NCBI GenBank assembly: GCA_051010055.1
Contig: JBPCVY010000017.1
Span: forward strand, 1 to 27,844
Length of the DNA stretch: 27,844 bases
From: CAJQND01 sp051010055
Lineage (GTDB): Bacteria; Pseudomonadota; Alphaproteobacteria; Rhizobiales; CAJQND01
Direction of reading: 5' to 3'
Positions 16,779 through 24,517 of the stretch are shown one piece after another. Position numbers and translations under genes: made by a program. Position 1 is the stretch's first letter; each line of letters begins with the position of its first letter. The notes below the pieces were generated by a model that worked only from the letters and a program-made list of their open reading frames with translations, was not told the origin of the DNA and ran no database searches.

Positions 16779-18608
16779 CTATTCACTCTCTTTTTCCGGC
16801 CCTTTTGCGCCCAGCCCGAATGTTTCCTTCAGGTTCTGCCAAAGCTCGATTTTCACGCCCTGGCGGGTCATGATCACATATTGCTGGAGGATGGATAAAA
16901 GGTTGTTCCACGCCCAATAGATGACCAGGCCGGCAGGGAAGCTTGCCAGAAGGAATGTGAAAAACACCGGCATCCAGGTGAAGATTTTCGCCTGAATGGG
17001 ATCGGGCGGGGCCGGATTAAGCTTCATCTGGACGAACATCGTGATGCCCATCAAGATTGGCCACACGCCGATTATAAGGAATTGCGGCAAATCGACTGGA
17101 ATGAGCCCAAACAGGTTGAACAGGCTGGTGGGATCTGGCGCCGAAAGGTCCTGGATCCAGCCAAAGAAGGGCTCATGGCGCATGGTAATGGTGCCGAACA
17201 GCACTTTATAGAGCGCAAAAAACACAGGTATCTGTACCAGCACAGGCAGACAGCCGGAGATAGGCGAGACTTTCTCTTTCTTGTAGAGCTCCATCATCGC
17301 CTGCTGCTGCTTCTGGCGGTCATCGCCGTAGCGCTCTTTGATTTTCATCATTTCCGGCTGCAGCATCTTCATCCGGCTCATGGAGACGTAGGACTTGTTG
17401 GCCAGCGGGAAGAAGATGATTTTGATAAGCACCGTAGTGAGCAAAATGGCGATGCCAAAGTTGCCGGTAATCGACTGGAAGAAGCTCAGCACATGGTACA
17501 TGGGCTTGGTGATGAAGTAGAACCAGCCCCAATCGATGAGGAGATCGAACTTCTCAACGCCCAACTGCTTGCCGTAGCCATCCACCAGCTCAACCACCTT
17601 GGCGCCGGCGAACAGGTTGTTCTCAACGGAACCGGACGCGCCCGGCTCAATGCTCACCCCCTGCACATCAAGATAGTCGGCACGGAACACATCGCGGCCC
17701 GCGTCCGGAAAATTGCCGAACCTGGCCTGCAGCTTGCGTTTTTGATTTGGCACCAGCACGACGGCCCAGTATTTGTCCGTAATGCCAAGCCAACCTCCGT
17801 CTGATTCGAACTTTTGCGGCGGCTCGCCATCTTCAAAATCCGAATAGTCGATTTCCTGCAGTTCATCATTCAAAACGCCGACCATGCCCTCGTGAAGAAC
17901 AAAAAAGTCAGCAATTTCCGGCACGCCTACACGCGTGATCTGCGCGTAAGGGAAGAGATTTACCGCTGCGGCGGATTTGTTCTCAACGTCTTGCTTGACG
18001 GTGAAAAGATAGTTCTCGTCCACCGAGATGGTGCGCTTGAACGTTACCCCTTCACCGTTGTCCCAGGTAAGGGTTACCGGGTCCTCCGGCGTCAGCTCAG
18101 CCCCCTCTGGCGCCGTCCAGACGGTGCTTTCATCGGGAACTTTGACCTTGTTGCCGCGCCCGGCAATCCAGCCCACGTCAACGAAATAAGGATCAGAGGT
18201 TCCTTGGGGCGAAAGAAGCGTCACCACCGGGCTTTTTGGATCCACTTCCTCGTGGTACCGGGAAAGACGCAATTCATCAATCCGGCCACCGCGCAGGTTA
18301 ATCGAACCATCAAGGGCGTCGGACTTGATTTCCAGCCGTCCGGCGCTTGCTTGTTCAGAGGCCTCGCCGGTTCCCGTTGATGCACCGGGAATTGCTGCAT
18401 CGCCAGCTTCAATCCCTGGCGCCTGTTGCGGTTTGGCGGTTGAACCAGGTGTTTGCTCGGTCTGGGCAACTTGCGCCTCGCGCTGCGCCGCCTCGCGGGC
18501 CTGGCGCTCGCGCATTTTCGGCAGGCCGTATAACAATTCCCAGCCGATGAGAACGCTCAAAGAGAGAACCAGCGCGAGAATGAGATTTTTATTGGTATCC
18601 TTATCCAA
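16779..18608 (-). CDS. yidC: Membrane protein insertase YidC
   Basis: YidC inserts proteins into the inner membrane alone or with SecYEG. The 609-residue product has a first membrane segment (NLILALVLSLSVLIGWELLYGL, about 8-29), a low-complexity Ala/Gln/Glu-rich stretch (about 36-85), a large periplasmic domain (about 95-360), and the Oxa1-like core with its membrane helices from about 365 to 590 (IKIIFFPLANKSYVSMSRMK and PISGCLPVLVQIPVFFALYKVL). The start is TTG at 18608: an in-frame TAG lies six codons upstream, GGGAAG precedes the TTG, and the encoded MDKDTNKNLILA matches the family. Only 35 bases separate it from rnpA, so the yidD gene often found here is absent. Confidence 0.97.
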   Translation of the reverse strand: MDKDTNKNLILALVLSLSVLIGWELLYGLPKMRERQAREAAQREAQVAQTEQTPGSTAKPQQAPGIEAGDAAIPGASTGTGEASEQASAGRLEIKSDALDGSINLRGGRIDELRLSRYHEEVDPKSPVVTLLSPQGTSDPYFVDVGWIAGRGNKVKVPDESTVWTAPEGAELTPEDPVTLTWDNGEGVTFKRTISVDENYLFTVKQDVENKSAAAVNLFPYAQITRVGVPEIADFFVLHEGMVGVLNDELQEIDYSDFEDGEPPQKFESDGGWLGITDKYWAVVLVPNQKRKLQARFGNFPDAGRDVFRADYLDVQGVSIEPGASGSVENNLFAGAKVVELVDGYGKQLGVEKFDLLIDWGWFYFITKPMYHVLSFFQSITGNFGIAILLTTVLIKIIFFPLANKSYVSMSRMKMLQPEMMKIKERYGDDRQKQQQAMMELYKKEKVSPISGCLPVLVQIPVFFALYKVLFGTITMRHEPFFGWIQDLSAPDPTSLFNLFGLIPVDLPQFLIIGVWPILMGITMFVQMKLNPAPPDPIQAKIFTWMPVFFTFLLASFPAGLVIYWAWNNLLSILQQYVIMTRQGVKIELWQNLKETFGLGAKGPEKESE

Positions 18609-18643
18609 CGGAATACTTCCCTAATCAAACAGCGGGCAAACTC

Positions 18644-19069
18644 TCAATGCCGCTTATGGCTCCTGGGCTTTTTGGCCGGTGGGTTTCTGCGAGCGCCTTT
18701 GTGGACTTTGTCGATGGCAAGTGCAAGATCGCTTTTGAGCGCGTCAAAATCCCGCTCAAGACTGCCCTTACGCCCAATCACAACATAGTCATAGCCGGGG
18801 CTTGCATGTTCGGGCAGGGCAAGGCGCACAGCTTCACGCAGCCGGCGCTTTATTCTGTTGCGCACAACCGCGTTGCCCACCTTCTTTGTAACGGTAAACC
18901 CAACCCGCACCGCGCCCTGGTCCCGCCGGTTACGGGCCTGTAAAACCAGGCCCGGCGTTGCCCAGGAACAATCGCGCGCGGCAGCCAAAAAGTCCGGCCG
19001 TTTTTTCAGCCGTTCAATCAGCGCTTTTCCAGCGCAATCAGGATTGGGAAGAGTTTGCGTGTCCGGCAT
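18644..19069 (-). CDS. rnpA: Ribonuclease P protein component
   Basis: RnpA is the protein cofactor of RNase P, which matures tRNA 5' ends. The 141-residue basic protein has the family core: RPDFLAAARDC, the central GFTVTKKVGNAVVRNRIKRRLREAVR (about 57-82) containing the RNR signature that contacts the RNA, and a later YDYVVIGRKGSLERDF strand. A Lys/Arg-rich tail (PPAKKPRSHKRH) ends it. The ATG at 19069 fits the family start. It follows rpmH after 34 bases in the near-universal rpmH-rnpA order. Confidence 0.95.
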   Translation of the reverse strand: MPDTQTLPNPDCAGKALIERLKKRPDFLAAARDCSWATPGLVLQARNRRDQGAVRVGFTVTKKVGNAVVRNRIKRRLREAVRLALPEHASPGYDYVVIGRKGSLERDFDALKSDLALAIDKVHKGARRNPPAKKPRSHKRH

Positions 19070-19103
19070 GGTCGATCACCGCGGCCGGGCGGTTAAAGGG
19101 CCG

Positions 19104-19238
19104 CTAAGCAGAGAGCCGCTTGCGGCCGCGTGCGCGGCGGCGGGCCAAAACTTTACGGCCGCCTTTTGTTGCCTTACGCGCCATAAATCCGTGGCGGCGT
19201 TTGCGTACCAGCCGGCTAGGTTGAAATGTCCTTTTCAC
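19104..19238 (-). CDS. rpmH: 50S ribosomal protein L34
   Basis: This 44-codon gene encodes L34, a small component of the large ribosomal subunit. The product begins MKRTFQPSRLVRKRRHGF, continues through MARKATKGGRKVLARRRARGR and ends KRLSA, an almost canonical L34. The start is GTG at 19238 with GGAG nine bases upstream; an ATG three codons further up is out of frame and closed by TGA. It heads the rpmH-rnpA-yidC-engB-argB operon and is preceded by a strong sigma70-like promoter about 100 bases upstream. Confidence 0.97.
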   Translation of the reverse strand: MKRTFQPSRLVRKRRHGFMARKATKGGRKVLARRRARGRKRLSA

Positions 19239-19339
19239 TTTTCCATACTCCGCATGCTCTGACCGGCTGCACTTGATATTTGCCAGCGCCGGGTCGGGTT
19301 CGCAATGCCCGCAAGTTCAACTGCAAATTATTGAGCGGG

Positions 19340-19369
19340 CTTATAGGCAGATGAGGGGACTTAAGTCAA
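19340..19369 (-). promoter_or_regulatory. Promoter of the rpmH-rnpA-yidC operon
   Basis: On the minus strand TTGACT (19364-19369) and TATAAG (19340-19345) are 18 bases apart, close to the sigma70 consensus and better than any other pair in the window. It gives a leader of about 95 bases before rpmH. A 10-base palindrome GACTTAAGTC overlaps the -35 box. The 19239-19539 intergenic region otherwise holds only the divergent promoter candidate for the next gene and no supported gene. Confidence 0.65.
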
Positions 19370-19456
19370 CGAATCCTATGCTCATAAACACGCTTTTTCT
19401 TCTCCGGCGTGTGATTTTGAGTGACTTCAATGTCAATTCAAGGTGAAGAGGGGTTT

Positions 19457-19485
19457 TTGTCCGCGCATCCGGCCCTAATTATGGT
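19457..19485 (+). promoter_or_regulatory. Candidate promoter of the VTT-flavoprotein genes
   Basis: TTGTCC (19457-19462) and TATGGT (19480-19485) are 17 bases apart, leading to a transcript start about 48 bases before the ATG at 19540. Moderate match only. Confidence 0.35.
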
Positions 19486-19539
19486 TGTTTATATGGGGCA
19501 TACGGAATACGAGGTAGGCTTTTGCAAGGAAGCGTTGAA

Positions 19540-20334
19540 ATGAACGACGGATCAGAAACAGGCGAGCTGCCAGCTGCAACCGCTGGGCCCGTGCGCCGGT
19601 TTGGTCCGATTATCACAATCATTCTTGCCGCTGCATTTGTCTACTTCATGGGCTGGCACGAGTATCTCAGCCTGTCGAAAGTGGCCGAACATCGTGATTC
19701 GCTGCGCCAGTATGTCGATGAAAACTTGGTGATGGCGCTTTTGGCCTACGCGGGGATCTACATCGCCATTGTTGCGTTTTCCCTGCCCGGCGGGGCAGCG
19801 GCCACCATTGCCGGTGGTTTTTTGTTCGGTTGGTTCCCTGCAGGTTCAGTGACGATTTTTGCCGCCACCATTGGCGCAACGGCCCTTTTTCTTGCCGCCC
19901 GCACCTCGCTTGGCGATGTTTTGCGCGAAAAAGCAGGCCCGGCGGTGCGAAAACTCGCAGATGGATTCAAGGAAAATGCCTTCAGCTACATGCTGTTCCT
20001 TCGGCTGGTGCCGGCCTTTCCTTTCTGGCTGGTCAATCTGGCGCCTGCATTTCTCGGTGTGCCGCTGGGCGTTTACGTTGTCGCCACGTTTATCGGCATC
20101 ATACCGGGCACGTTTGCCTTTGCCTTTGTCGGCGCAGGGCTCGACAGTGTGATAGCCGCTCAGCAAGCCCACTATGATGCATGTATTGCCGCAAACGGTG
20201 CTGATGCATGTACCTTCTCGATTGAACCTTCCTCACTTATCACCCGCGAACTTCTTCTCGCATTTGCAGCCCTTGGTGTGGTTGCCTTATTGCCGGTGAT
20301 CGTTCAGAAAATACGCAACAAGAATACAAACTAG
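19540..20334 (+). CDS. TVP38/TMEM64-family (VTT domain) membrane protein
   Basis: This 264-residue inner-membrane protein has a VTT/SNARE-associated (DedA-related) domain. Marks are the glycine-rich GGAAATIAGGFLFGWFPAG followed by TIGATALFLAARTSLGD (about 85-128), and the later RLVPAFPFWLVNLAPAFLGVP (about 153-173), typical of the family; the segments between and after are hydrophobic. Members of this superfamily act as lipid scramblases or affect membrane lipid distribution; this one's substrate is unknown. A TTG six codons upstream is possible, but the ATG at 19540 with AAGGA upstream is preferred. Nine bases separate it from the flavoprotein gene. Fused VTT-flavoprotein proteins exist in other proteobacteria, which supports a shared job. 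Confidence 0.88.
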   Translation: MNDGSETGELPAATAGPVRRFGPIITIILAAAFVYFMGWHEYLSLSKVAEHRDSLRQYVDENLVMALLAYAGIYIAIVAFSLPGGAAATIAGGFLFGWFPAGSVTIFAATIGATALFLAARTSLGDVLREKAGPAVRKLADGFKENAFSYMLFLRLVPAFPFWLVNLAPAFLGVPLGVYVVATFIGIIPGTFAFAFVGAGLDSVIAAQQAHYDACIAANGADACTFSIEPSSLITRELLLAFAALGVVALLPVIVQKIRNKNTN

Positions 20335-20343
20335 GAAAAGCGC

Positions 20344-21768
20344 ATGGCTGAGACCACTTCGTGCGACATCTGCGTCATTGGGGCAGGCTCAGGGGGCTTA
20401 TCGGTTGCCGCTGCGGCGGTGCAGTTTGGCGCCTCTGTGGTGCTGATCGAAAAGGGCAAAATGGGCGGCGATTGCCTGAATTATGGCTGTGTTCCCTCAA
20501 AAGCGTTAATTGCAGCAGGCAAAGCGGCCTATGCGCAAAGCCATTCGGCAAAGTTTGGGGTTGAGCCGGTAGAACCCAAAGTGGATTTTGAGGCGGTGCA
20601 CAGGCACATTCACGGGGTTATCGCCGCCATTGAGCCGATGGATTCCCAGGAACGGTTTGAAGGCCTTGGTGTGGACGTCATTCGTGCTGAAGGAAAGTTC
20701 GTCGACAAGAAAACTGTTGAGGCCGGAGGCCGGCTTATCACGGCGCGCCGGTTTGTTATCGCCACTGGTTCATCGGCAGGCGTGCCGCCAATTCCGGGCC
20801 TGAACAGCGTTCCTTATGTGACCAACGAAACAATTTTCGACAATAAGGTTCTGCCGAACCCGCTGATCATAATTGGCGGCGGCCCCATCGGCATGGAAAT
20901 GGCCCAGGCCCATGCCCGTCTTGGCGCGCAAGTCATCGTGCTGGAGGCTTTTTCGCCATTGGCCAAGGACGATCCTGAGCTTTCCAAGTTCGTCATCAAT
21001 CAGGTCGTCGAAGAAGGCGTAAGGGTCATGTCCGGCGCCAAAATCATCTCGGTTGGGCAAAATGGCACAGATATAGAGGTTGAGGCCGAAGCGGACGGCA
21101 AGCTTGAGACGCTTTCCGGTGCGCAAGTTCTGGTGGCCGCCGGGCGCAAACCCAATGTGGACGGGCTGGGCCTTGATGCAGCAGGTGTCGAGTTCACCCC
21201 CCAGGGCATAAAAGTGAACCGTTCCCTGAAAACATCCAACAAGCGCATTTATGCGATTGGCGATGTGGCAGGTTCCCTGCAGTTCACACATATGGCCAAT
21301 TATCACGCCGGCCTGGTTATCAGGAGCGCAATTTTCGGGGTCAATGCAACCGAGCGCCTGGACCACATTCCATGGGTTACCTATACGGACCCGGAACTTG
21401 CAAATGTCGGCCTCAGTGAGGAACAAGCGCAGGAAAAACACCGCAAAATCAACGTATTACGATGGCCTTTTGCGGAAAATGACCGCGCGCAGGCTGAACG
21501 CAAGGCCAACGGGCTCATCAAAGTAATCACCAACCGGAAAGGCAAGATATTGGGGGCTGCAATCGTCGGCGCAAATGCTGGTGAACTCATCCAGCCCTGG
21601 TCGCTCGCTATTGCCAACGGCTTAAACATTAAGGCTTTCACCGACTACGTGGTACCTTACCCGACTATGGGTGAGGTATCGAAACGGGCTGCAATCACCT
21701 TCTACTCGGACCTCACATCCAATTTCTGGTTAAAATTGCTGCGTAACTTTACCAAGAAGTTCGGGTAA
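20344..21768 (+). CDS. MerA/Lpd-like FAD-dependent disulfide oxidoreductase
   Basis: This 474-residue class I pyridine nucleotide-disulfide oxidoreductase has an FAD Rossmann motif GAGSGG (13-18), a redox disulfide C44-C49 in GGDCLNYGCVPSK, an NAD(P) motif IGGGPIGMEMA (about 177-187), the second FAD motif YAIGDVAG, and a C-terminal dimerisation domain. The His of the His-Glu pair that serves lipoamide dehydrogenase is replaced: the sequence reads YPTMGE (Y439, E444), as in the mercuric-reductase branch. It lacks the N-terminal metal-binding domain and C-terminal Cys pair of true MerA, and no mer genes are near. It should not be annotated as lpd or merA. It probably passes electrons from NAD(P)H to a disulfide or membrane-linked partner supplied by the adjacent VTT protein. 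The last 20 residues are basic and hydrophobic and may touch the membrane. Confidence 0.88.
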   Translation: MAETTSCDICVIGAGSGGLSVAAAAVQFGASVVLIEKGKMGGDCLNYGCVPSKALIAAGKAAYAQSHSAKFGVEPVEPKVDFEAVHRHIHGVIAAIEPMDSQERFEGLGVDVIRAEGKFVDKKTVEAGGRLITARRFVIATGSSAGVPPIPGLNSVPYVTNETIFDNKVLPNPLIIIGGGPIGMEMAQAHARLGAQVIVLEAFSPLAKDDPELSKFVINQVVEEGVRVMSGAKIISVGQNGTDIEVEAEADGKLETLSGAQVLVAAGRKPNVDGLGLDAAGVEFTPQGIKVNRSLKTSNKRIYAIGDVAGSLQFTHMANYHAGLVIRSAIFGVNATERLDHIPWVTYTDPELANVGLSEEQAQEKHRKINVLRWPFAENDRAQAERKANGLIKVITNRKGKILGAAIVGANAGELIQPWSLAIANGLNIKAFTDYVVPYPTMGEVSKRAAITFYSDLTSNFWLKLLRNFTKKFG

Positions 21769-21780
21769 TATTCGTTCGGT

Positions 21781-23295
21781 ATGGAAAACAACGAACCCAA
21801 CACAAGGTCTGTGCCCATCAGACGGGCAACCGATGGCGACAGCGATCAGGCGCGCGCGCGCCATTTGCACGGACTGTCCAGCAAGCTGTTGGTGTTGACG
21901 ATAGTTTTCGTCATGCTGGGCGAGGTTCTCATTTATGTGCCATCGATTGCCAATTTCCGGATGACATGGCTGCGTGATAAAGTTGCGGTGGCAGATGTTG
22001 CATCACTCGTGCTGGAGGCAGCCCCGGACAATATGGTTCCGCCCAAACTGCGCGATGAGATTTTGTCCAAGGCCGGCGCAAAGGCAATCGGCATGGACAG
22101 GGGCGGACGGCACGACCTTGTATTGCAACCTGATACGAAGCTTGAGGTGGACAAGCATTTCGATCTCACCCAAACGACGATTATCGGCTCCATCGTTGAT
22201 GCGTTCGATGCCCTTTTTGCAGGCGATGGGCGCGTGATCATGATTGTTGATTTGCCCCATATGGGCGAAGGAGAGCGTGCCGAACTGGTTATCGACGAAG
22301 CGCCCCTGCGGGCTGCAATGATTCAATATTCGGTAAACATTCTCACCTTGTCCATTGTGCTCTCCTTGCTGGTGGCAGGCTGCGTGTTCTTTGTTCTTAA
22401 CAATGTCATGGTGCGCCCGATGCAGCGGATTACCCGCAACATGCTGCGCTTTTCAGAAGACCCCGAAGACACCTCGCGCATCATTTCGCCATCGGGCCGG
22501 CAGGATGAAATCGGCATTGCCGAGCGCGAGTTGCACAATATGCAAACCGAGCTTGCCAATACCTTGCAGCAAAAAACCCATCTGGCCGCACTCGGGCTTG
22601 CGGTTTCCAAGATCAGTCATGATTTGCGCAACATGCTGGCATCGGCCCAGGTCATTTCCGACCGGTTGATCCTGATTGATGACCCGACCGTGAAGAAATT
22701 CGCACCCAAGCTCATCATGTCCCTTGATAGGGCCATCGATTTTTGCGCGCAAACCCTCAAGTACGGGCGCGCCCAGGAGCCACCACCCCGGCGCGATAAG
22801 TTTTTCCTGCGCATGGTGGCCGATGATGTCATTGATGCGGCAGCGCCGCACACATCAAATCTGGTGGTACTGTACAATGATGTGCCGCGCGAAGTGAAAA
22901 TTGATGCCGACCGCGAGCACATTTTCCGCATTCTCACCAACCTCATCCGCAATGCGGTGGAGGCGCTCGAAAGCCCGCTGGCCGCGACACCTGAAAAAAA
23001 TGGTGCGGTTCATATAAACGCCTGGCGCGAGGGAGCGGTGGTGATAATCGAGGTCTCCGACAATGGGCCAGGCGTTCCCGAAAGGGCGCGCCAGCACATG
23101 TTTGAGGCGTTTCAGGGCTCGGCAAAATCCGGCGGCACCGGCCTTGGCCTTGCCATCGCAGCTGAGCTTGCCCGCGCCCATGGCGGCAATGTCTCGCTGC
23201 AGGATAGTGAAACCGGTGCAAAATTCTGGATTGCAATCCCTGATTCAGTGCCAGATATCAGTCCTGGCCGCCGGGGTGAGCTGGAGGCCGGCTAA
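21781..23295 (+). CDS. Orphan membrane sensor histidine kinase
   Basis: This 504-residue protein has TM1 at about 34-56, a periplasmic region of about 125 residues with no domain I recognise, TM2 at about 183-206, a HAMP-like segment (MVRPMQRITRNMLRF, 210-224), and the dimerisation/phosphoacceptor helix with H280 in KISHDLRNML. The ATPase domain follows: the N-box in ILTNLIRNAVEALE (about 384-397), then DNGPGVPE and GTGLGLAIAAELARAHGG. It is therefore a complete histidine kinase. No response regulator gene is in the window. Twelve bases after the flavoprotein stop, it could share that transcript, hinting at a redox or membrane stimulus, but no strong Shine-Dalgarno precedes its ATG. Its 3' end overlaps the convergent MFS gene by 38 bases. 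Confidence 0.9.
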   Translation: MENNEPNTRSVPIRRATDGDSDQARARHLHGLSSKLLVLTIVFVMLGEVLIYVPSIANFRMTWLRDKVAVADVASLVLEAAPDNMVPPKLRDEILSKAGAKAIGMDRGGRHDLVLQPDTKLEVDKHFDLTQTTIIGSIVDAFDALFAGDGRVIMIVDLPHMGEGERAELVIDEAPLRAAMIQYSVNILTLSIVLSLLVAGCVFFVLNNVMVRPMQRITRNMLRFSEDPEDTSRIISPSGRQDEIGIAERELHNMQTELANTLQQKTHLAALGLAVSKISHDLRNMLASAQVISDRLILIDDPTVKKFAPKLIMSLDRAIDFCAQTLKYGRAQEPPPRRDKFFLRMVADDVIDAAAPHTSNLVVLYNDVPREVKIDADREHIFRILTNLIRNAVEALESPLAATPEKNGAVHINAWREGAVVIIEVSDNGPGVPERARQHMFEAFQGSAKSGGTGLGLAIAAELARAHGGNVSLQDSETGAKFWIAIPDSVPDISPGRRGELEAG

Positions 23296-24511
23296 ACCAG
23301 AACCAAAAAAGGGCGATAATCTGCAACCCCAAGAAAAGCCCAAAGCCTGCCTGGTAGCCTTCGCGCGCATATCCCCCATCTGATGTTTGCGGCCATAAAT
23401 CGATAACAAATCCGATTGCCGACTGGCTGATGAAGGCGGTTGAAAAAACAAGCAGGTTCATGGCCGTGTTAGCGCGCCCTGCAAGATGGGCTCCGAAATA
23501 CGAGGCAAGCCAGGGATAGGCCAAAATGCCCGCCTGGCCCACCATGCCGAAAACAAACCAAACCGCAGGTACTGCCCAGGGCACTTCCATGATTATGGCA
23601 ACCTCGGTTGCCATGTAGACGAGAACGAAACCGGTCATAACAGTTAAAAGGCCGACGCCGCGCCGGCCAAGCCAGTCTGCAACCGCACCGCTTAACAGCG
23701 TTCCGGCGAGAAAGCCTATCGCCATCAAGCCAAGCTGTTCGGCAACGCCAGCCCTGTCGAGCCCGGCCACATCGCGCATCCACGGGCCGGCCCACAATGT
23801 CTGAATACCGATATGCACGCCCGCCGTTGTTGCCACGAGCGGGGCCAGCCGCCAGAAGGCCTTGTCGGAATATATGCCGGCGACCGACTTTATCTGAGCG
23901 TTGAGCGGTTCCGGCTCACTGCGTTCTGGTTGATCTGGCACAAGGGTGAAAATCACCACCGCAACAACAAGGGTGAGCGCTGCAAGACCGATAAACAGGC
24001 CCCGCCAGCCAACGGCCTGAACGGCAAGCTCCGCCGGCACCGTTGCCGTCATGATGCCAAGCCCGCCCACTGCCATGATGCAAGCATTGGCAAGGGCGCG
24101 CCTTTGCTCAGGAACCCATAGGGCTACGGCCTTAAAGCCTGCCATCAGGCCGCCGGCAGAACCAACTCCAATTAATGCGCGGGCGAAAATGAGGCCAACA
24201 ATACCACCGGCAAACGAAAAGATGAGTGCGCCAGTTGCCGCAACGCAGACAAGCGTTGCCTGAACCTTGCGGGGGCCAAACCTGTCAAGCAACACACCAA
24301 GCGGCAATTGAAACCCGGCAAAGCCAAGAAGATAGGCCGCCGTCAGCAACCCAAGTTCGCTTGCCGACAAGCCGATATCGCGCACCAAGTCAGGAGCAAC
24401 GACAGCATTCACTGCCCTGTAGAGGTAGGAAAAGAAATATCCCAACGAGAACGGCGCCAGCACATGGATAACAAGCCAGACCAAACCGTTCCGCCGGGAA
24501 GTGGCTATCAC
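23258..24511 (-). CDS. Major facilitator superfamily transporter
   Basis: This 417-residue protein has about twelve membrane segments and the MFS loop 2-3 motif (GVLLDRFGPRKVQ, about 72-84); the second half repeats it as GAVADWLGRRGVG. The N-terminus LGYFFSYLYRAVNAVVAPDL is typical of sugar/organic-anion or metabolite MFS importers, but I cannot assign a substrate. The start is GTG at 24511, six bases after the stop of the gamma-glutamyltransferase gene, with GGAG overlapping that gene's end, so the two form an operon. A link to uptake of amino acids or dipeptides released by that enzyme is plausible but inferred. Its 3' end overlaps the kinase gene on the other strand. Confidence 0.88.
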   Translation of the reverse strand: MIATSRRNGLVWLVIHVLAPFSLGYFFSYLYRAVNAVVAPDLVRDIGLSASELGLLTAAYLLGFAGFQLPLGVLLDRFGPRKVQATLVCVAATGALIFSFAGGIVGLIFARALIGVGSAGGLMAGFKAVALWVPEQRRALANACIMAVGGLGIMTATVPAELAVQAVGWRGLFIGLAALTLVVAVVIFTLVPDQPERSEPEPLNAQIKSVAGIYSDKAFWRLAPLVATTAGVHIGIQTLWAGPWMRDVAGLDRAGVAEQLGLMAIGFLAGTLLSGAVADWLGRRGVGLLTVMTGFVLVYMATEVAIIMEVPWAVPAVWFVFGMVGQAGILAYPWLASYFGAHLAGRANTAMNLLVFSTAFISQSAIGFVIDLWPQTSDGGYAREGYQAGFGLFLGLQIIALFWFWFSRPPAHPGGQD

Positions 24512-24517
24512 CCTTGC

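Noticed and set aside
17082..17804. A 240-codon plus-strand frame inside yidC
   Set aside because: Antisense to an unmistakable YidC; composition is His/Gln-rich shadow sequence.
19239..19539. Replication origin beside rpmH
   Set aside because: No DnaA boxes, no AT-rich unwinding region and no dnaA or dnaN nearby; rpmH position alone is not evidence in alphaproteobacteria.
20770..21441. A 223-codon minus-strand frame inside the flavoprotein gene
   Set aside because: Antisense shadow with no recognisable domain or start signal.
20344..21768. Mercury-resistance locus
   Set aside because: No merR, merT or merP, no metal-binding domain and no C-terminal Cys pair.
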